Part shown: positions 17,705 through 25,961 of the stretch, piece by piece | Layout of the letters: every line of letters begins with the position of its first letter | How positions within the stretch are numbered: the stretch's first letter is position 1 | Assembly: GCA_034112345.1 (NCBI GenBank) | Contig: JAWUVN010000065.1 | Coordinates: 1 to 64,000, forward strand | Source: Bermanella sp034112345 | GTDB taxonomy: Bacteria; Pseudomonadota; Gammaproteobacteria; Pseudomonadales; Oceanobacteraceae | Direction: 5' to 3' | DNA: 64,000 nucleotides | Program-made: the position numbers and the translations under genes | The notes under the pieces: model-generated | Seen by the model: the letters and a program-made list of their open reading frames with translations, nothing else | What the model was told of the DNA's origin: nothing | The model's database searches: none

Positions 17705-18564
17705 GTATTTTCCTTTTATTCTTATTATTTACCTTTCACAGTTATGGAGAGGTGGGCAGTGGATTACTGTGGCGAATCCATAAGCCTCAGCACCCAGTAA
17801 GCTATCTATTTGGTACCATTCACGTTGATGATAAGCGTGTAAAGAAGTTGAACCCTACAATTAAGCGTCGCTTTGATGAATCTAAAACCCTTTGTTTAGA
17901 AATACTGCCTGATCGAGAAACTCAGGTGGGCATTGGCTTGGCTATGCTATTACCTGAAGGCGAGCTGCTTGATGAGATTATAGGTGAAGCTTTATTCTTA
18001 AAAGTAAGCTTAGCGTTAAACCGATTAGGCATGAGTCCATTAGAAACCATTCACCTAAAGCCGTGGGCTGCCATGATTGTTTTAAGTAGGCCAACTAGTA
18101 CTGGCGGGTATGCGTTAGATGAGCAGCTTTATCATTGGGGTAATCATCAGTATAAGCGGTTATGTGCACTCGAATCATTGGAGGAGCAGTTGTCTATTTT
18201 TGATGAGCTTAATCATAATGATCAGATATCCTTGTTAAGAGATACATTGGATAATGCACCAGAGTTAAAAGATTTAAATGAAGAGCTGATACTCGCTTAT
18301 TTATCAGGTAATTTAGATAAAATTTATAGTCAGAGCTTGGAAATGGAAGGTGGTAATAGTGAGTTAGCCATTCGTTTAAGAGAGAGTCTTATTGATCGGC
18401 GCAATGAAAAAATGGCCAAAAGATTGGTGGCAGTATTAGAAAGAGGCGATGCTTTTATTGCGGTTGGTGCTTTGCATCTTCCAGGGAAAAAAGGATTGCT
18501 ACAGTTATTAAGGGATCAAGGCTATATCGTGACCCCGCCTACGATTCAGGTTAGTCCGTGGTAA
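17671..18564 (+). CDS. TraB/GumN-family protein
   Basis: 297 residues. After a hydrophobic N-terminus (LSKLSIFLLFLLFTFHSYG, residues ~8-26, signal peptide or anchor) comes LLWRIHKPQHPVSYLFGTIHVDD with the GTIH motif, and near the C-terminus GALHLPGKKGLL with the second GxLHLPG motif. These conserved His/Gly motifs define the TraB/PrgY/GumN family, a Tiki-like metalloprotease fold. Some eukaryotic members cleave peptides; bacterial function is not established. The start overlaps sixA by 34 bases; the signal peptide supports it. Probably periplasmic. Confidence 0.82.
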   Translation: MWHANQYLSKLSIFLLFLLFTFHSYGEVGSGLLWRIHKPQHPVSYLFGTIHVDDKRVKKLNPTIKRRFDESKTLCLEILPDRETQVGIGLAMLLPEGELLDEIIGEALFLKVSLALNRLGMSPLETIHLKPWAAMIVLSRPTSTGGYALDEQLYHWGNHQYKRLCALESLEEQLSIFDELNHNDQISLLRDTLDNAPELKDLNEELILAYLSGNLDKIYSQSLEMEGGNSELAIRLRESLIDRRNEKMAKRLVAVLERGDAFIAVGALHLPGKKGLLQLLRDQGYIVTPPTIQVSPW

Positions 18565-18595
18565 ACTTTCATTAAATACATTTAAACAAGTAACT

Positions 18596-19390
18596 ATGCA
18601 AAAAGATATCTTACATTTTTCCCATGCTAATGGGTTTCCTTCGCAAAGCTATAAAGTAATGTTGAATGTGCTATCCGAGCATTATGATGTTAGGTGGGTC
18701 GATAAAATGGCTCATCATCCAGATTACCCTGTGACGGATAATTGGCCTCATCTAATGGATGAATTAATCCATTATTTTGAATCCAATTATGATCGGCCTG
18801 TAATAGCAGTGGGGCATAGTTTAGGTGGTGTGTTGAGTTTTATGGTAGCAAAAGCGCGGCCTGATTTAGTTAAACAGGTTATTTTATTGGATGCACCAGT
18901 TCTAGACCGGCTTGGTTCTGTGGTTGTTCGACTGGCTAAGACCCTAGGATTTGTTGATTATATTACACCAGCAGGTAGAACTGAGGGTCGTCAAGATCGA
19001 TGGGATAATACTGAACAGGCACTTGAATACTTTAAGGGTAAGTCGTTATTTAAAAAAGTGGATGATCGGTGTTTAAAAGATTATATTCGTTACGGTACAG
19101 AGCCTTATGATAATGGTATTCGTTTAACATTTTGTGCTCACACTGAAGTTAAAATATATCGCACACTGCCACATAATTTACATAAAAAATCCAAAGAATT
19201 AAAGATACCTTCGGCAATGATTTATGGCACAGACAGTAATGTTGTAATGCCTATGCAGCTCACTTATATGAAGAACAAAGTGGGAATGTATATTGATAAA
19301 TTAACGGGATCTCATCTGTATCCACTTGAGTGCCCTGAGAAATCTGCCGAAAAAATTCATCAAGTAATTGAGCATTTATCAAAATGGTAA
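18596..19390 (+). CDS. Alpha/beta hydrolase
   Basis: 264 residues. It begins ILHFSHANGFPSQSY, an oxyanion segment, then the nucleophile elbow VGHSLGG with Ser75, and a C-terminal GSHLYPLE with His240 as probable base; the acid is likely in YGTDSN. Sequences starting with the HANGFP motif are usually annotated simply as alpha/beta hydrolase; substrate unknown, perhaps an ester or lipid. It starts 31 bases after the TraB-family gene and overlaps the next hydrolase by seven bases. The pairing of two different hydrolases suggests joint regulation but they are not close paralogues. Confidence 0.82.
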   Translation: MQKDILHFSHANGFPSQSYKVMLNVLSEHYDVRWVDKMAHHPDYPVTDNWPHLMDELIHYFESNYDRPVIAVGHSLGGVLSFMVAKARPDLVKQVILLDAPVLDRLGSVVVRLAKTLGFVDYITPAGRTEGRQDRWDNTEQALEYFKGKSLFKKVDDRCLKDYIRYGTEPYDNGIRLTFCAHTEVKIYRTLPHNLHKKSKELKIPSAMIYGTDSNVVMPMQLTYMKNKVGMYIDKLTGSHLYPLECPEKSAEKIHQVIEHLSKW

Positions 19391-20226
19391 AAGATCTAAC
19401 TATCAAGATAAAAGGTATTGATATTCACTGTGCTCAATGGGGTAACCCTGATGGAGAGCCCGTATTAATGCTACATGGTTGGTTAGATAACTCGGCCAGT
19501 TTTGAGCCGCTGTCACATTTTCTAGCCGAATATAATCTGGTTGCAGTCGATTTACCTGGGCATGGCTTAAGTGGACATTTTCCAGAGCATAGTCATTATC
19601 ATTTTTGGGCAGGTATTGAAGACATTGAATTAATAATGGATGAACTTGGCTGGGATAGTTGCCATATGGTTGGGCATTCAATGGGTGCAGCAATGGCGAC
19701 GTTATATGGAGGTACGTTTCCGGAACGATTAAAAACACTTACCCTGATAGAAGCTATAGGACCGTTGGCTGGAGACGCTGACGGAACTCCTGGGCGTGTT
19801 GCACAAGCCATTGAACAAATGAAATCGCATAGTACAGTCCAGCCGTTCAAGCCAAGCTTGGATTTATTTGTGCAAGCGCGATTAAATGGCCATTTAAAGC
19901 TGAGTGAGGCATCTGCTAAATTAATAATGGATAGGTCTGTAGTTGAAAGTGAGCAGGGTTTTAGCTGGAGAAATGATAAGCGATTACGTCATACGTCTAT
20001 GGTGCGTTTACCTGAATCGTTTATTGTGTCGTTTATCGAGAAAATAACTTGTCCAGTACTGGGGATTTTTGCCACTGATGGCTTGTTCAAAGAAGCACAT
20101 ATTGATAGTCGCTGGAAACATATTCAAAATCCTTATAATTTATTGTGGATGGATGGGGGGCATCATCTTCATATGGATGGCGATGTGCAACGTATTGCTC
20201 AAAATTTAAGAGCATTTATTGGCTAA
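19384..20226 (+). CDS. Alpha/beta hydrolase, SERHL-like
   Basis: 280 residues. Motifs: LMLHGWLDNSASF (oxyanion hole, His31-Gly32), AVDLPGHGLS, nucleophile elbow VGHSMGA with Ser99, FATDGLF for the acid region and DGGHHLHMDGD with His260/His261 near the end. The pattern HGWLDNSASF with DLPGHG resembles the serine-hydrolase-like (SERHL) and related lipase subgroup. The ATG lies within the last seven bases of the preceding gene, so translation is coupled. Substrate unknown; the last member of the long run that begins at rssB, unless readthrough reaches the TlpA gene. Confidence 0.82.
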   Translation: MVKDLTIKIKGIDIHCAQWGNPDGEPVLMLHGWLDNSASFEPLSHFLAEYNLVAVDLPGHGLSGHFPEHSHYHFWAGIEDIELIMDELGWDSCHMVGHSMGAAMATLYGGTFPERLKTLTLIEAIGPLAGDADGTPGRVAQAIEQMKSHSTVQPFKPSLDLFVQARLNGHLKLSEASAKLIMDRSVVESEQGFSWRNDKRLRHTSMVRLPESFIVSFIEKITCPVLGIFATDGLFKEAHIDSRWKHIQNPYNLLWMDGGHHLHMDGDVQRIAQNLRAFIG

Positions 20227-20277
20227 TTTCCTCTCAAAATAGTTTAAAATACATATATTAAAGTATAAGGAGTATTT

Positions 20278-20760
20278 ATGTTTCGTTTGATGGTTTTATG
20301 TTTAGCGCTTGTTATATCTCAAGGGTCCCTAGCAGCATCACAAGGGCAGACAGCCCCAAATTTTAAATTACCTGGAATTAAGACGGGTAATTTGATGAGT
20401 TTAAGAAGCTTACGTGGGAAAGTTGTGTACTTGGATTTTTGGGCGTCATGGTGTGGGCCTTGCCGACAGTCCTTACCTTTACTGAATGACTTGCGTAAAG
20501 AGCTAAGGTCAAAAGGGTTTGAAGTGCTTGCGGTAAATTTGGATGAAGAAAAATCTGATGCTAAAGCATTTTTAAAGCAATTTCCTGTTAGTTACCCTGT
20601 ATTATTAGATGCTAAAGGCAAAGTGCCAGAAAAATATGACTTACCAGGAATGCCAACATCTTACCTAATTGATCGAAAAGGCAAAATTAGAAGTGTTCAT
20701 ATTGGTTTTAAAAAGCAGGATATGAGCAAAATTCGTAAAGAAGTTATGTCGTTACTGTGA
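20278..20760 (+). CDS. TlpA-type periplasmic thiol:disulfide protein
   Basis: 160 residues. Signal peptide residues 1-20 (MVLCLALVISQGSLAA), then a thioredoxin fold with YLDFWASWCGPCRQ (Cys59 and Cys62, WCGPC motif) and the cis-Pro loop GMPTSYLID. TlpA/ResA-like proteins reduce periplasmic disulfides, for example in cytochrome maturation or copper-site assembly. AAGGAG lies seven bases before the ATG. It follows the hydrolase by 51 bases and is closed by a terminator. No cytochrome maturation genes are nearby, so the client is unknown. Confidence 0.9.
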   Translation: MFRLMVLCLALVISQGSLAASQGQTAPNFKLPGIKTGNLMSLRSLRGKVVYLDFWASWCGPCRQSLPLLNDLRKELRSKGFEVLAVNLDEEKSDAKAFLKQFPVSYPVLLDAKGKVPEKYDLPGMPTSYLIDRKGKIRSVHIGFKKQDMSKIRKEVMSLL

Positions 20761-20777
20761 TGTAAATTGTATTGATG

Positions 20778-20815
20778 AAAACAATAGAATTATCTTAAAT
20801 CTATTGTTTTAGTTT
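20778..20815 (+). terminator. Intrinsic terminator after the TlpA-like gene
   Basis: An 11-bp perfect stem (20778-20788 with 20800-20810) with an 11-base loop, followed by AGTTTT. AT-rich but well placed 17 bases after the stop. Confidence 0.7.
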
Positions 20816-21007
20816 TAAATTAGGGTTGTTGTTTACTGTGGTAAGTTACGGTGAGTAATAGCCCTTTTTTTTGCTACATCATTAGAATTAACAGAATTCA
20901 CATTTACTGTGAAAATTACTCACTGGTAATCATGTGCCAAATGTTTCACTCTACAAACTTGTGTGGCGCTGTTATTGGTCACTAGCCTTGTGTCGAATGG
21001 AGTATGT

Positions 21008-21445
21008 ATGGCGAATACATTAGAGCAAATCATCAATAATCGTAAATCTCTTTCCCAAACCCGCGTTACTAAGGCAGTCTTTCCCGATCGAACCAACCAT
21101 CATGACACCTTATTTGGTGGAACCGCATTACAATGGATGGATGAGGTTTCGTTCATCGCGGCTACCCGTTTTTCTCGTCAGAATATCGTAACGGTCAGCT
21201 CTGATAAGATTGATTTTAAACACCCTGTTCCAGCAGGGTCTGTGGTTGAATTAATCGCTGATGTAATTGAGGTAGGCCGAACAAGTATTAAAGTGCGTGT
21301 CGATATGTATGTTGAAGATATGTATAAAGATGGTTGTGAAAAAGCAATTACAGGTAACTTTAGTTTTGTAGCGATTGATGAGAATAGAAAGCCTACACCT
21401 GTTTTACCGAAAGACTTTTTAGATTCACAAGGCTACGAGTATTAA
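21008..21445 (+). CDS. Acyl-CoA thioesterase, YciA-like hotdog fold
   Basis: 145 residues. HHDTLFGGTALQWMDEVSFIAATRF is the hotdog thioesterase signature with catalytic Asp45, followed by SSDKIDFKHPVPAGSVVEL. YciA-type enzymes hydrolyse acyl-CoA to free acid and CoA in the cytoplasm. The frame extends to a GTG at 20963, but GGAG at 20999-21002 is six bases before the ATG at 21008, and the product then starts MANTLEQIINNR, so this start is preferred. Convergent with the pseudouridine synthase, only 17 bases apart. Exact acyl preference cannot be read from sequence. Confidence 0.88.
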   Translation: MANTLEQIINNRKSLSQTRVTKAVFPDRTNHHDTLFGGTALQWMDEVSFIAATRFSRQNIVTVSSDKIDFKHPVPAGSVVELIADVIEVGRTSIKVRVDMYVEDMYKDGCEKAITGNFSFVAIDENRKPTPVLPKDFLDSQGYEY

Positions 21446-21462
21446 TCGCAGCCAGAGCTCAA

Positions 21463-22212
21463 TCAGAACGGCGCATGCGATTCAAAGTGCATGCGCTGTC
21501 CTGTAACAGGATGATTTAAGTATAGAGATCGAGCATGTAAGTTGAGCCTGCTAGCCATATTAAAGGCTGCGTCGTGAGCATAAAAATAGTCGCCAATAAT
21601 AGGGTGGCCAATGGCAGACATATGGATTCTTAATTGATGGCTGCGCCCCGTGTGAGGGATTAATAAAATACGAGTAATGGTTTGTGTATTATTGTGCTGA
21701 TCTTGATTGTATGGGTAAACAAAGCGGTCAGTGAAGGTGTCACGTTCTAATATACTAACCTGATTATCAATATTGGTACTGATTGAACTTGATTGGTCAG
21801 CTTCATAATTTAATCTAGGTGGTGCAGTAAAGCTGTCTACATACTGCCAGTGAGTAAGCGATTGTCGGCCTTCGTGATTCACTTCTTGTCTTGGGCGATT
21901 AGGCCAGTCACATTGCAGTGGTAGATCAATATGGCCTTTAGGGCAGGGCATTACGCCATAGACTAGGGCCTCATAAATTTTAAATGTTTGTCTATCTTGA
22001 AACTGTATAGACAAATTTGACTGTGATTTTTTATTCAAGCCAAATACCATGATGCCAGATGTAAATTGATCCAGTCGGTGCACTTGTCCAATAAAAGAAA
22101 ATTTCTGCTCTAATCGATGCAAGGCACTGTCAGTTAAAGAACCCGGTTGTGATAATAGGCCGCTGGGTTTGTTGATGACAAGCATATGCTTGTCTTGATA
22201 CAAAATTTGCAT
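21463..22212 (-). CDS. RluA-family pseudouridine synthase
   Basis: 249 residues. The catalytic loop VHRLDQFTSGIM contains the essential Asp48; LVINKPSGLLSQPG and PHTGRSHQLRIHMSAIGHPI are the other family blocks. It isomerises uridine to pseudouridine in rRNA and/or tRNA, most like RluA (23S U746 and tRNA U32) by size. It carries an unusual insertion of about 45-50 polar residues (roughly 127-178) just before the HTGRSHQLR motif, which normally follows closely. An 8-bp hairpin (21471-21478 with 21489-21496) lies inside the 3' end. Divergent from the DTW gene. RluA versus TruC specificity is unresolved. Confidence 0.87.
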   Translation of the reverse strand: MQILYQDKHMLVINKPSGLLSQPGSLTDSALHRLEQKFSFIGQVHRLDQFTSGIMVFGLNKKSQSNLSIQFQDRQTFKIYEALVYGVMPCPKGHIDLPLQCDWPNRPRQEVNHEGRQSLTHWQYVDSFTAPPRLNYEADQSSSISTNIDNQVSILERDTFTDRFVYPYNQDQHNNTQTITRILLIPHTGRSHQLRIHMSAIGHPIIGDYFYAHDAAFNMASRLNLHARSLYLNHPVTGQRMHFESHAPF

Positions 22213-22320
22213 GAAGCTATAACTTAATTAATTAATTAATGAATCTGGGGTAAATATTGAAACGGCCCCAGTTAGAATATGTGGCATGTAATTGCCCTGT
22301 AAAAAAGTTGCACGAAGCCA

Positions 22321-22947
22321 ATGTCTAGAAAAATATGTGAGAACTGTCAGCGCCCAATTTCAGTGTGTATATGCGAGCATCTTGTTTCACTAGAAGCCCC
22401 GTGCGAGATAGTTATATTACAGCACCCAACGGAGCAAAAACAGGCATTAGCAACCGTACCTATTTTACAGGCATGTATGACTAATTTAACGGTGGTAGTG
22501 GGTGAGGAGTTAAGCCAGGATACATTTATTAAAACCTTGATAGATGAGCCAGAAAGTACGTTGGTAATTTTTCCTACTGATGAATCAGAGCATTGGGGTA
22601 TAAAGTCTGCTAATGGCATTAAACCTAATCATAGACTGCCTAAGCGATTGATTGTATTGGATGGTACTTGGCGTAAGGCTAAGCTTTTGTGGCATATGAA
22701 TCCATGGTTGCATGAATTTAAAACAGTAGCTTTGCAGGGGTTGCCGAGCAGCGAATACGTGATTAGGTCTTCTACCGTTCAGGGTGGTGTTTCTACCCTT
22801 GAGGCGGTCATGCACGCTTGTAATTATTTAACTGGATCAGAGCGCTATTCGCCCCTGCTTAAGCCTTTTAAAGCGATGATTGATTGGCAGGTAAAAAAAA
22901 TGGGCAGAGAAACATTTCTCGCCCATTACGGTCGTTTGGATAAATAG
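22321..22947 (+). CDS. DTW-domain tRNA-uridine aminocarboxypropyltransferase
   Basis: 208 residues. The N-terminal cysteine set (Cys6, Cys9, Cys16, Cys18 in ICENCQRPISVCIC) probably binds zinc. The family motif is seen as LDGTWRKAK (Asp114 to Trp117), with LQHPTEQKQALAT earlier. TapT/TuaA-type DTW proteins transfer the 3-amino-3-carboxypropyl group of S-adenosylmethionine to tRNA uridine (acp3U). The upstream 108 bases hold its promoter, shared with the divergent pseudouridine synthase, and a TTAA tandem repeat. Its last codons contain the terminator of the convergent gene that follows. Confidence 0.9.
   Translation: MSRKICENCQRPISVCICEHLVSLEAPCEIVILQHPTEQKQALATVPILQACMTNLTVVVGEELSQDTFIKTLIDEPESTLVIFPTDESEHWGIKSANGIKPNHRLPKRLIVLDGTWRKAKLLWHMNPWLHEFKTVALQGLPSSEYVIRSSTVQGGVSTLEAVMHACNYLTGSERYSPLLKPFKAMIDWQVKKMGRETFLAHYGRLDK
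22893..22926 (-). terminator. Minus-strand intrinsic terminator embedded in the DTW coding region
   Basis: On the minus strand, ATGGGC/GCCCAT (22900-22905 with 22921-22926) plus an inner five-pair stem form a hairpin immediately followed by eight T's (an A-run at 22893-22900 on the plus strand). It is 36 bases past the stop of the minus-strand chalcone-isomerase-like gene, so it very likely ends that transcript although it lies within the convergent neighbour's codons. Confidence 0.8.
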
Positions 22948-22961
22948 TGATATGGCTTGAG

Positions 22962-23576
22962 TTATTGGCCTGCAATTATAGTTTGTTTGCCCTCTTCATT
23001 TAACCCTAGGATATCCTCTTTAAAGCTTCGGCCTACTGGGTTTTCACCAATCCATATAGACAGCATGGCTTTGAAATATTTTTTACCAGGAATAATGCCT
23101 TTTACTTCGTCGTTTATGGTGACACGAGTTCCAGTACCTGGAATGTAATCAAAAACAGCTTCTTCGCCAGCGTGCATTTTTCCATTAAAGTAGCTCAGCA
23201 TTTGATCTAGCTCTTTGGTAAGGTCTCTATGTTCATCCTCTGTAAGATTGACCACTAAAGCTTCTTGTAATGCGTTTGCTATACGGCGAGCGCCAACGCG
23301 TTTCATCATCACATGAAATACCATACGCTTGTGGGTTTCACTGTTTAGTATGGCTTGTGGATCTGTTGAATGTTCTTCTAGATACAGTGCCCCTACATAG
23401 CTTTTAATCAGTAGGTAAAGCTCTCGTAAAGATGCGCCGTTCAGTCGAAGTTCCGGTCGCTCAGCATTGGCGGGCACTACTTCTGGCAATGCTACATCAG
23501 ATACGCTGTAAGCATGGGTTGAGCTTGCGAATAATGCAGAGCAGAAAATAAAAGTAACGATAATGAGTTTTTTCAT
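22962..23576 (-). CDS. Chalcone isomerase-like secreted protein, copy 1
   Basis: 204 residues. Signal peptide 1-22 (LIIVTFIFCSALFASSTHA). The mature protein matches the bacterial chalcone-isomerase-like family: LRLNGASLRELYLLIKSYVGALYLEE, HKRMVFHVMMKRVGARRIANALQEAL, FDYIPGTGTRV, GIIPGKKYFKAMLSIWIGENPVGRSFK. Bacterial members are periplasmic, of unknown role, and not expected to make flavonoids; the fold can bind fatty acids in eukaryotic relatives. It is closely similar along its whole length to the next gene upstream, so the pair is a tandem duplication. The stop is 14 bases from that of the convergent DTW gene. The 152-base gap to copy 2 leaves room for its own promoter. Confidence 0.85.
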   Translation of the reverse strand: MKKLIIVTFIFCSALFASSTHAYSVSDVALPEVVPANAERPELRLNGASLRELYLLIKSYVGALYLEEHSTDPQAILNSETHKRMVFHVMMKRVGARRIANALQEALVVNLTEDEHRDLTKELDQMLSYFNGKMHAGEEAVFDYIPGTGTRVTINDEVKGIIPGKKYFKAMLSIWIGENPVGRSFKEDILGLNEEGKQTIIAGQ

Positions 23577-23728
23577 GGATAGGCTCTTTATTATAATTGT
23601 TTAAGCTTTAACCTTTTATACTCCTAAGTGTGATTTGATTCAACTTAGCTTTGTGAACTGAGTGGCGTTTTCGGTAAACATTAGTAAATATTTGATACTC
23701 AAGTTCTCATATTAAACATACGTACCAA

Positions 23729-24307
23729 CTAGGGCGCGATTAACCCTAATACTTGATCTTTAAAGCTGCGGTTAACTGGACTGTCGCCAATCCAAACTTT
23801 CAGCATGGAGTCAAAGTAGTCCTTGCCAGGAATAATGCCTTTTGAGATGCCGCCAATGATTATTTCAGTACCCTTGTTCGGGGTATAAATAAACGCCACC
23901 TGATCGCCATTATAAAGATTGCCTTCAAAAAAACTCAGCATGGTGTCAATGGCTGGCTGAAGTTTAGAATGCTGTTCTTTGCTGATATTCAGTACTAATG
24001 CTTCTTGTAGGGCGTTTGAGAGTCTGCGAGCACTGACACGCTTCATTAATACATGAAAGAGCATTTTCTTATGTTGGTTGCTGTTGATAATGGTTTCAGC
24101 ATCTTGGCTTTTTTGTTCCAGGTATAGAGCGCCCGCATAGCTATCAACTAACAAATATAATTCGCGTAAAGCGGCGCCATTTAGTGTCAGTTCTGGCTGG
24201 TTTGTGGATGCAGGTAGAATATTGGGGAAGTCGGCATCAGAGACTTGCAGTGCAAATACAGATGGTGAACAAAACAGGATTAGAAGGGTTATTACGTTAA
24301 TTTTCAT
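23729..24307 (-). CDS. Chalcone isomerase-like secreted protein, copy 2
   Basis: 192 residues, signal peptide 1-19 (VITLLILFCSPSVFA). Every conserved block of copy 1 recurs: LTLNGAALRELYLLVDSYAGALYLEQ, HKKMLFHVLMKRVSARRLSNALQEAL, FIYTPNKGTEI, GIIPGKDYFDSMLKVWIGDSPVNRSFK. Probably the first gene of a two-gene minus-strand unit. Periplasmic location is predicted. Function unknown; lipid binding is a guess from the fold. It is slightly shorter than copy 1 at the C-terminus, ending soon after QVLGL. Confidence 0.85.
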   Translation of the reverse strand: MKINVITLLILFCSPSVFALQVSDADFPNILPASTNQPELTLNGAALRELYLLVDSYAGALYLEQKSQDAETIINSNQHKKMLFHVLMKRVSARRLSNALQEALVLNISKEQHSKLQPAIDTMLSFFEGNLYNGDQVAFIYTPNKGTEIIIGGISKGIIPGKDYFDSMLKVWIGDSPVNRSFKDQVLGLIAP

Positions 24308-24608
24308 TCTTATTATTTAAGCTCGTCCGTAATGAAGTTAACAAGTTGAGTAAACTCTTGTTTGGCGAAAGGGCATTATCAATATTACCTTACTAATAAC
24401 AAGGTTTAAGTGGGTCATATATGACAAAGTTATATTGATGAGGCTTTCTTATAGAGGGTTATTGCTATTTTGAGGGTGAATGTGTGCAATTAGGTGCATT
24501 GCATTTATTACTTGGATTGTATTTCGAGTCTAGGTCTTTTGACTGCTAATTAGGTGCAAATCAAGTAAGGTACAAACATTATTTATACCTTACCTTTAGC
24601 TCTAAATA
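24308..24608. other. 301-base gene-free region between the gdhA stop and the chalcone-isomerase pair
   Basis: No open frame of note. It must hold the promoter for the minus-strand pair and the 3' end of the gdhA transcript. The 11-base sequence AATTAGGTGCA occurs twice in the same orientation, exactly 60 bases apart (24488-24498 and 24548-24558). I saw no convincing gdhA terminator hairpin. Confidence 0.55.
24488..24558. repeat. Two 11-base direct repeats spaced by 60 bases
   Basis: AATTAGGTGCA at 24488-24498 and 24548-24558. Both lie upstream of the chalcone-isomerase-like pair and downstream of gdhA. Same-face spacing of about six helical turns would suit a regulator, but chance cannot be excluded. 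Confidence 0.4.
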
Positions 24609-25961
24609 CTAAACCGCACCCTGTTCTATCATGGCTTCAGAAACGCGTTTGAATCCGGCTATATTTGCCCCCAAAACAAGATTACCCGGTTCACCATATT
24701 CAGCGGCCGTATCGTTTGCTGTGTTGAAAATATTTTTCATGATTTCTTTTAGCTTGCTATCAACTTTTTCAAAGGTCCAGTTTTGCATGCTGGCATTCTG
24801 TGCCATTTCTAGTTGGCTGGTGGCCACACCACCGGCATTAGACGCTTTACCTGGTGCGTAGGCGATTTTTGCAGTAATAAATGCATCAACAGCAGCTTGT
24901 GTACAAGGCATGTTGGCTCCTTCTATTAAGGCCTTACAACCATTAGTCAATAAGGCTTGAGCATCGTCTACGTTTAATTCATTTTGCGTGGCACAAGGAA
25001 ACGCAATATCCGCTTTAAAGCGCCAAACAGCATGACCGTTTTCTGGGTATTCAGAGGTAGGAATATATTGAGCATCACTGTGGGTGTTTAGGTACTCTGA
25101 TAAGCTTTGGCGGCGCTTTTCTTTAATGTTTTTTAAGAGGGCAAGGTCGATGCCTTTTTTATGATAAATCGTACCACGAGAATCACTGCAACTAACGGGG
25201 GTGGCACCTAGGTGATAAAGCTTTTCAATGGCATGGGTCGCAACATTGCCTGCACCAGATACAAGGCATTCTTTTCCTTCTAAAGAGTCGCCGCGAGATT
25301 CAAGCATGTATTGAGCGAAATAAATAACGCCATAACCGGTGGCTTCTTTGCGTGCGAGAGATCCGCCCCAAGATAAACCTTTACCGGTTAATACACCTTC
25401 AAACCGGCCTGTAATTCGTTTGTACTGACCAAACATATAACCAATTTCACGTGCGCCGACACCGATGTCGCCAGCGGGAACGTCTGTTGTTGGGCCTATA
25501 TGACGATATAACTCTGTCATAAAAGACTGACAAAAACGCATGATCTCTGCGTCTGATCGCCCTTTCGGGTCAAAATTAGCACCGCCTTTACCACCACCAA
25601 TTGGTAGTCCTGTTAATGCATTTTTAAACATTTGCTCAAAGCCTAAAAATTTTACAATGCTAGCATTTACACTGGGGTGAAAACGTAAGCCGCCTTTGTA
25701 AGGGCCAAGAGCTGAATTAAATTCAATTCTATAGCCTTTGTTTATCTGAATGTCACCATTGTCATCCATCCAAGCTACTCGAAACATAATCTGGCGCTCG
25801 GGTTCGACTAAGCGTTGAATAATTGCCTGTTTTTGATAGCAGGGAGTACTTTCAAGTAGGGGCTCGATAGAATGCAAAACATCTTCGACTGCCTGGTAAA
25901 ATTCGCACTGAGATGGGCTGGTTCGCTTTAAGTCAGAAATGGTTTGAAGGATATACGTCAT
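24609..25961 (-). CDS. gdhA: NADP-specific glutamate dehydrogenase
   Basis: 450 residues, the standard hexameric class (E. coli GdhA 447). It aminates 2-oxoglutarate with ammonia and NADPH to glutamate. Motifs: GPYKGGLRFHPSVN with Lys89, FKNALTGLPIGGGKGG with Lys113 and catalytic Lys125, DVPAGDIGVGAREIGYMFGQY, and the nucleotide-binding VSGAGNVATHA. The ATG has an AAGG 14 bases upstream. Monocistronic and divergent from rdgC. NADP preference is inferred from length and similarity to the anabolic class. Confidence 0.95.
   Translation of the reverse strand: MTYILQTISDLKRTSPSQCEFYQAVEDVLHSIEPLLESTPCYQKQAIIQRLVEPERQIMFRVAWMDDNGDIQINKGYRIEFNSALGPYKGGLRFHPSVNASIVKFLGFEQMFKNALTGLPIGGGKGGANFDPKGRSDAEIMRFCQSFMTELYRHIGPTTDVPAGDIGVGAREIGYMFGQYKRITGRFEGVLTGKGLSWGGSLARKEATGYGVIYFAQYMLESRGDSLEGKECLVSGAGNVATHAIEKLYHLGATPVSCSDSRGTIYHKKGIDLALLKNIKEKRRQSLSEYLNTHSDAQYIPTSEYPENGHAVWRFKADIAFPCATQNELNVDDAQALLTNGCKALIEGANMPCTQAAVDAFITAKIAYAPGKASNAGGVATSQLEMAQNASMQNWTFEKVDSKLKEIMKNIFNTANDTAAEYGEPGNLVLGANIAGFKRVSEAMIEQGAV

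Noticed and set aside
22224..22240. TTAA tandem repeat before the DTW gene
   Set aside because: Only four units in an AT-rich divergent promoter; no sign of function beyond composition.
22962..24307. Flavonoid pathway enzymes
   Set aside because: Chalcone-isomerase-like family members in bacteria are periplasmic with unknown function; the signal peptides argue against a plant-type enzymatic role.
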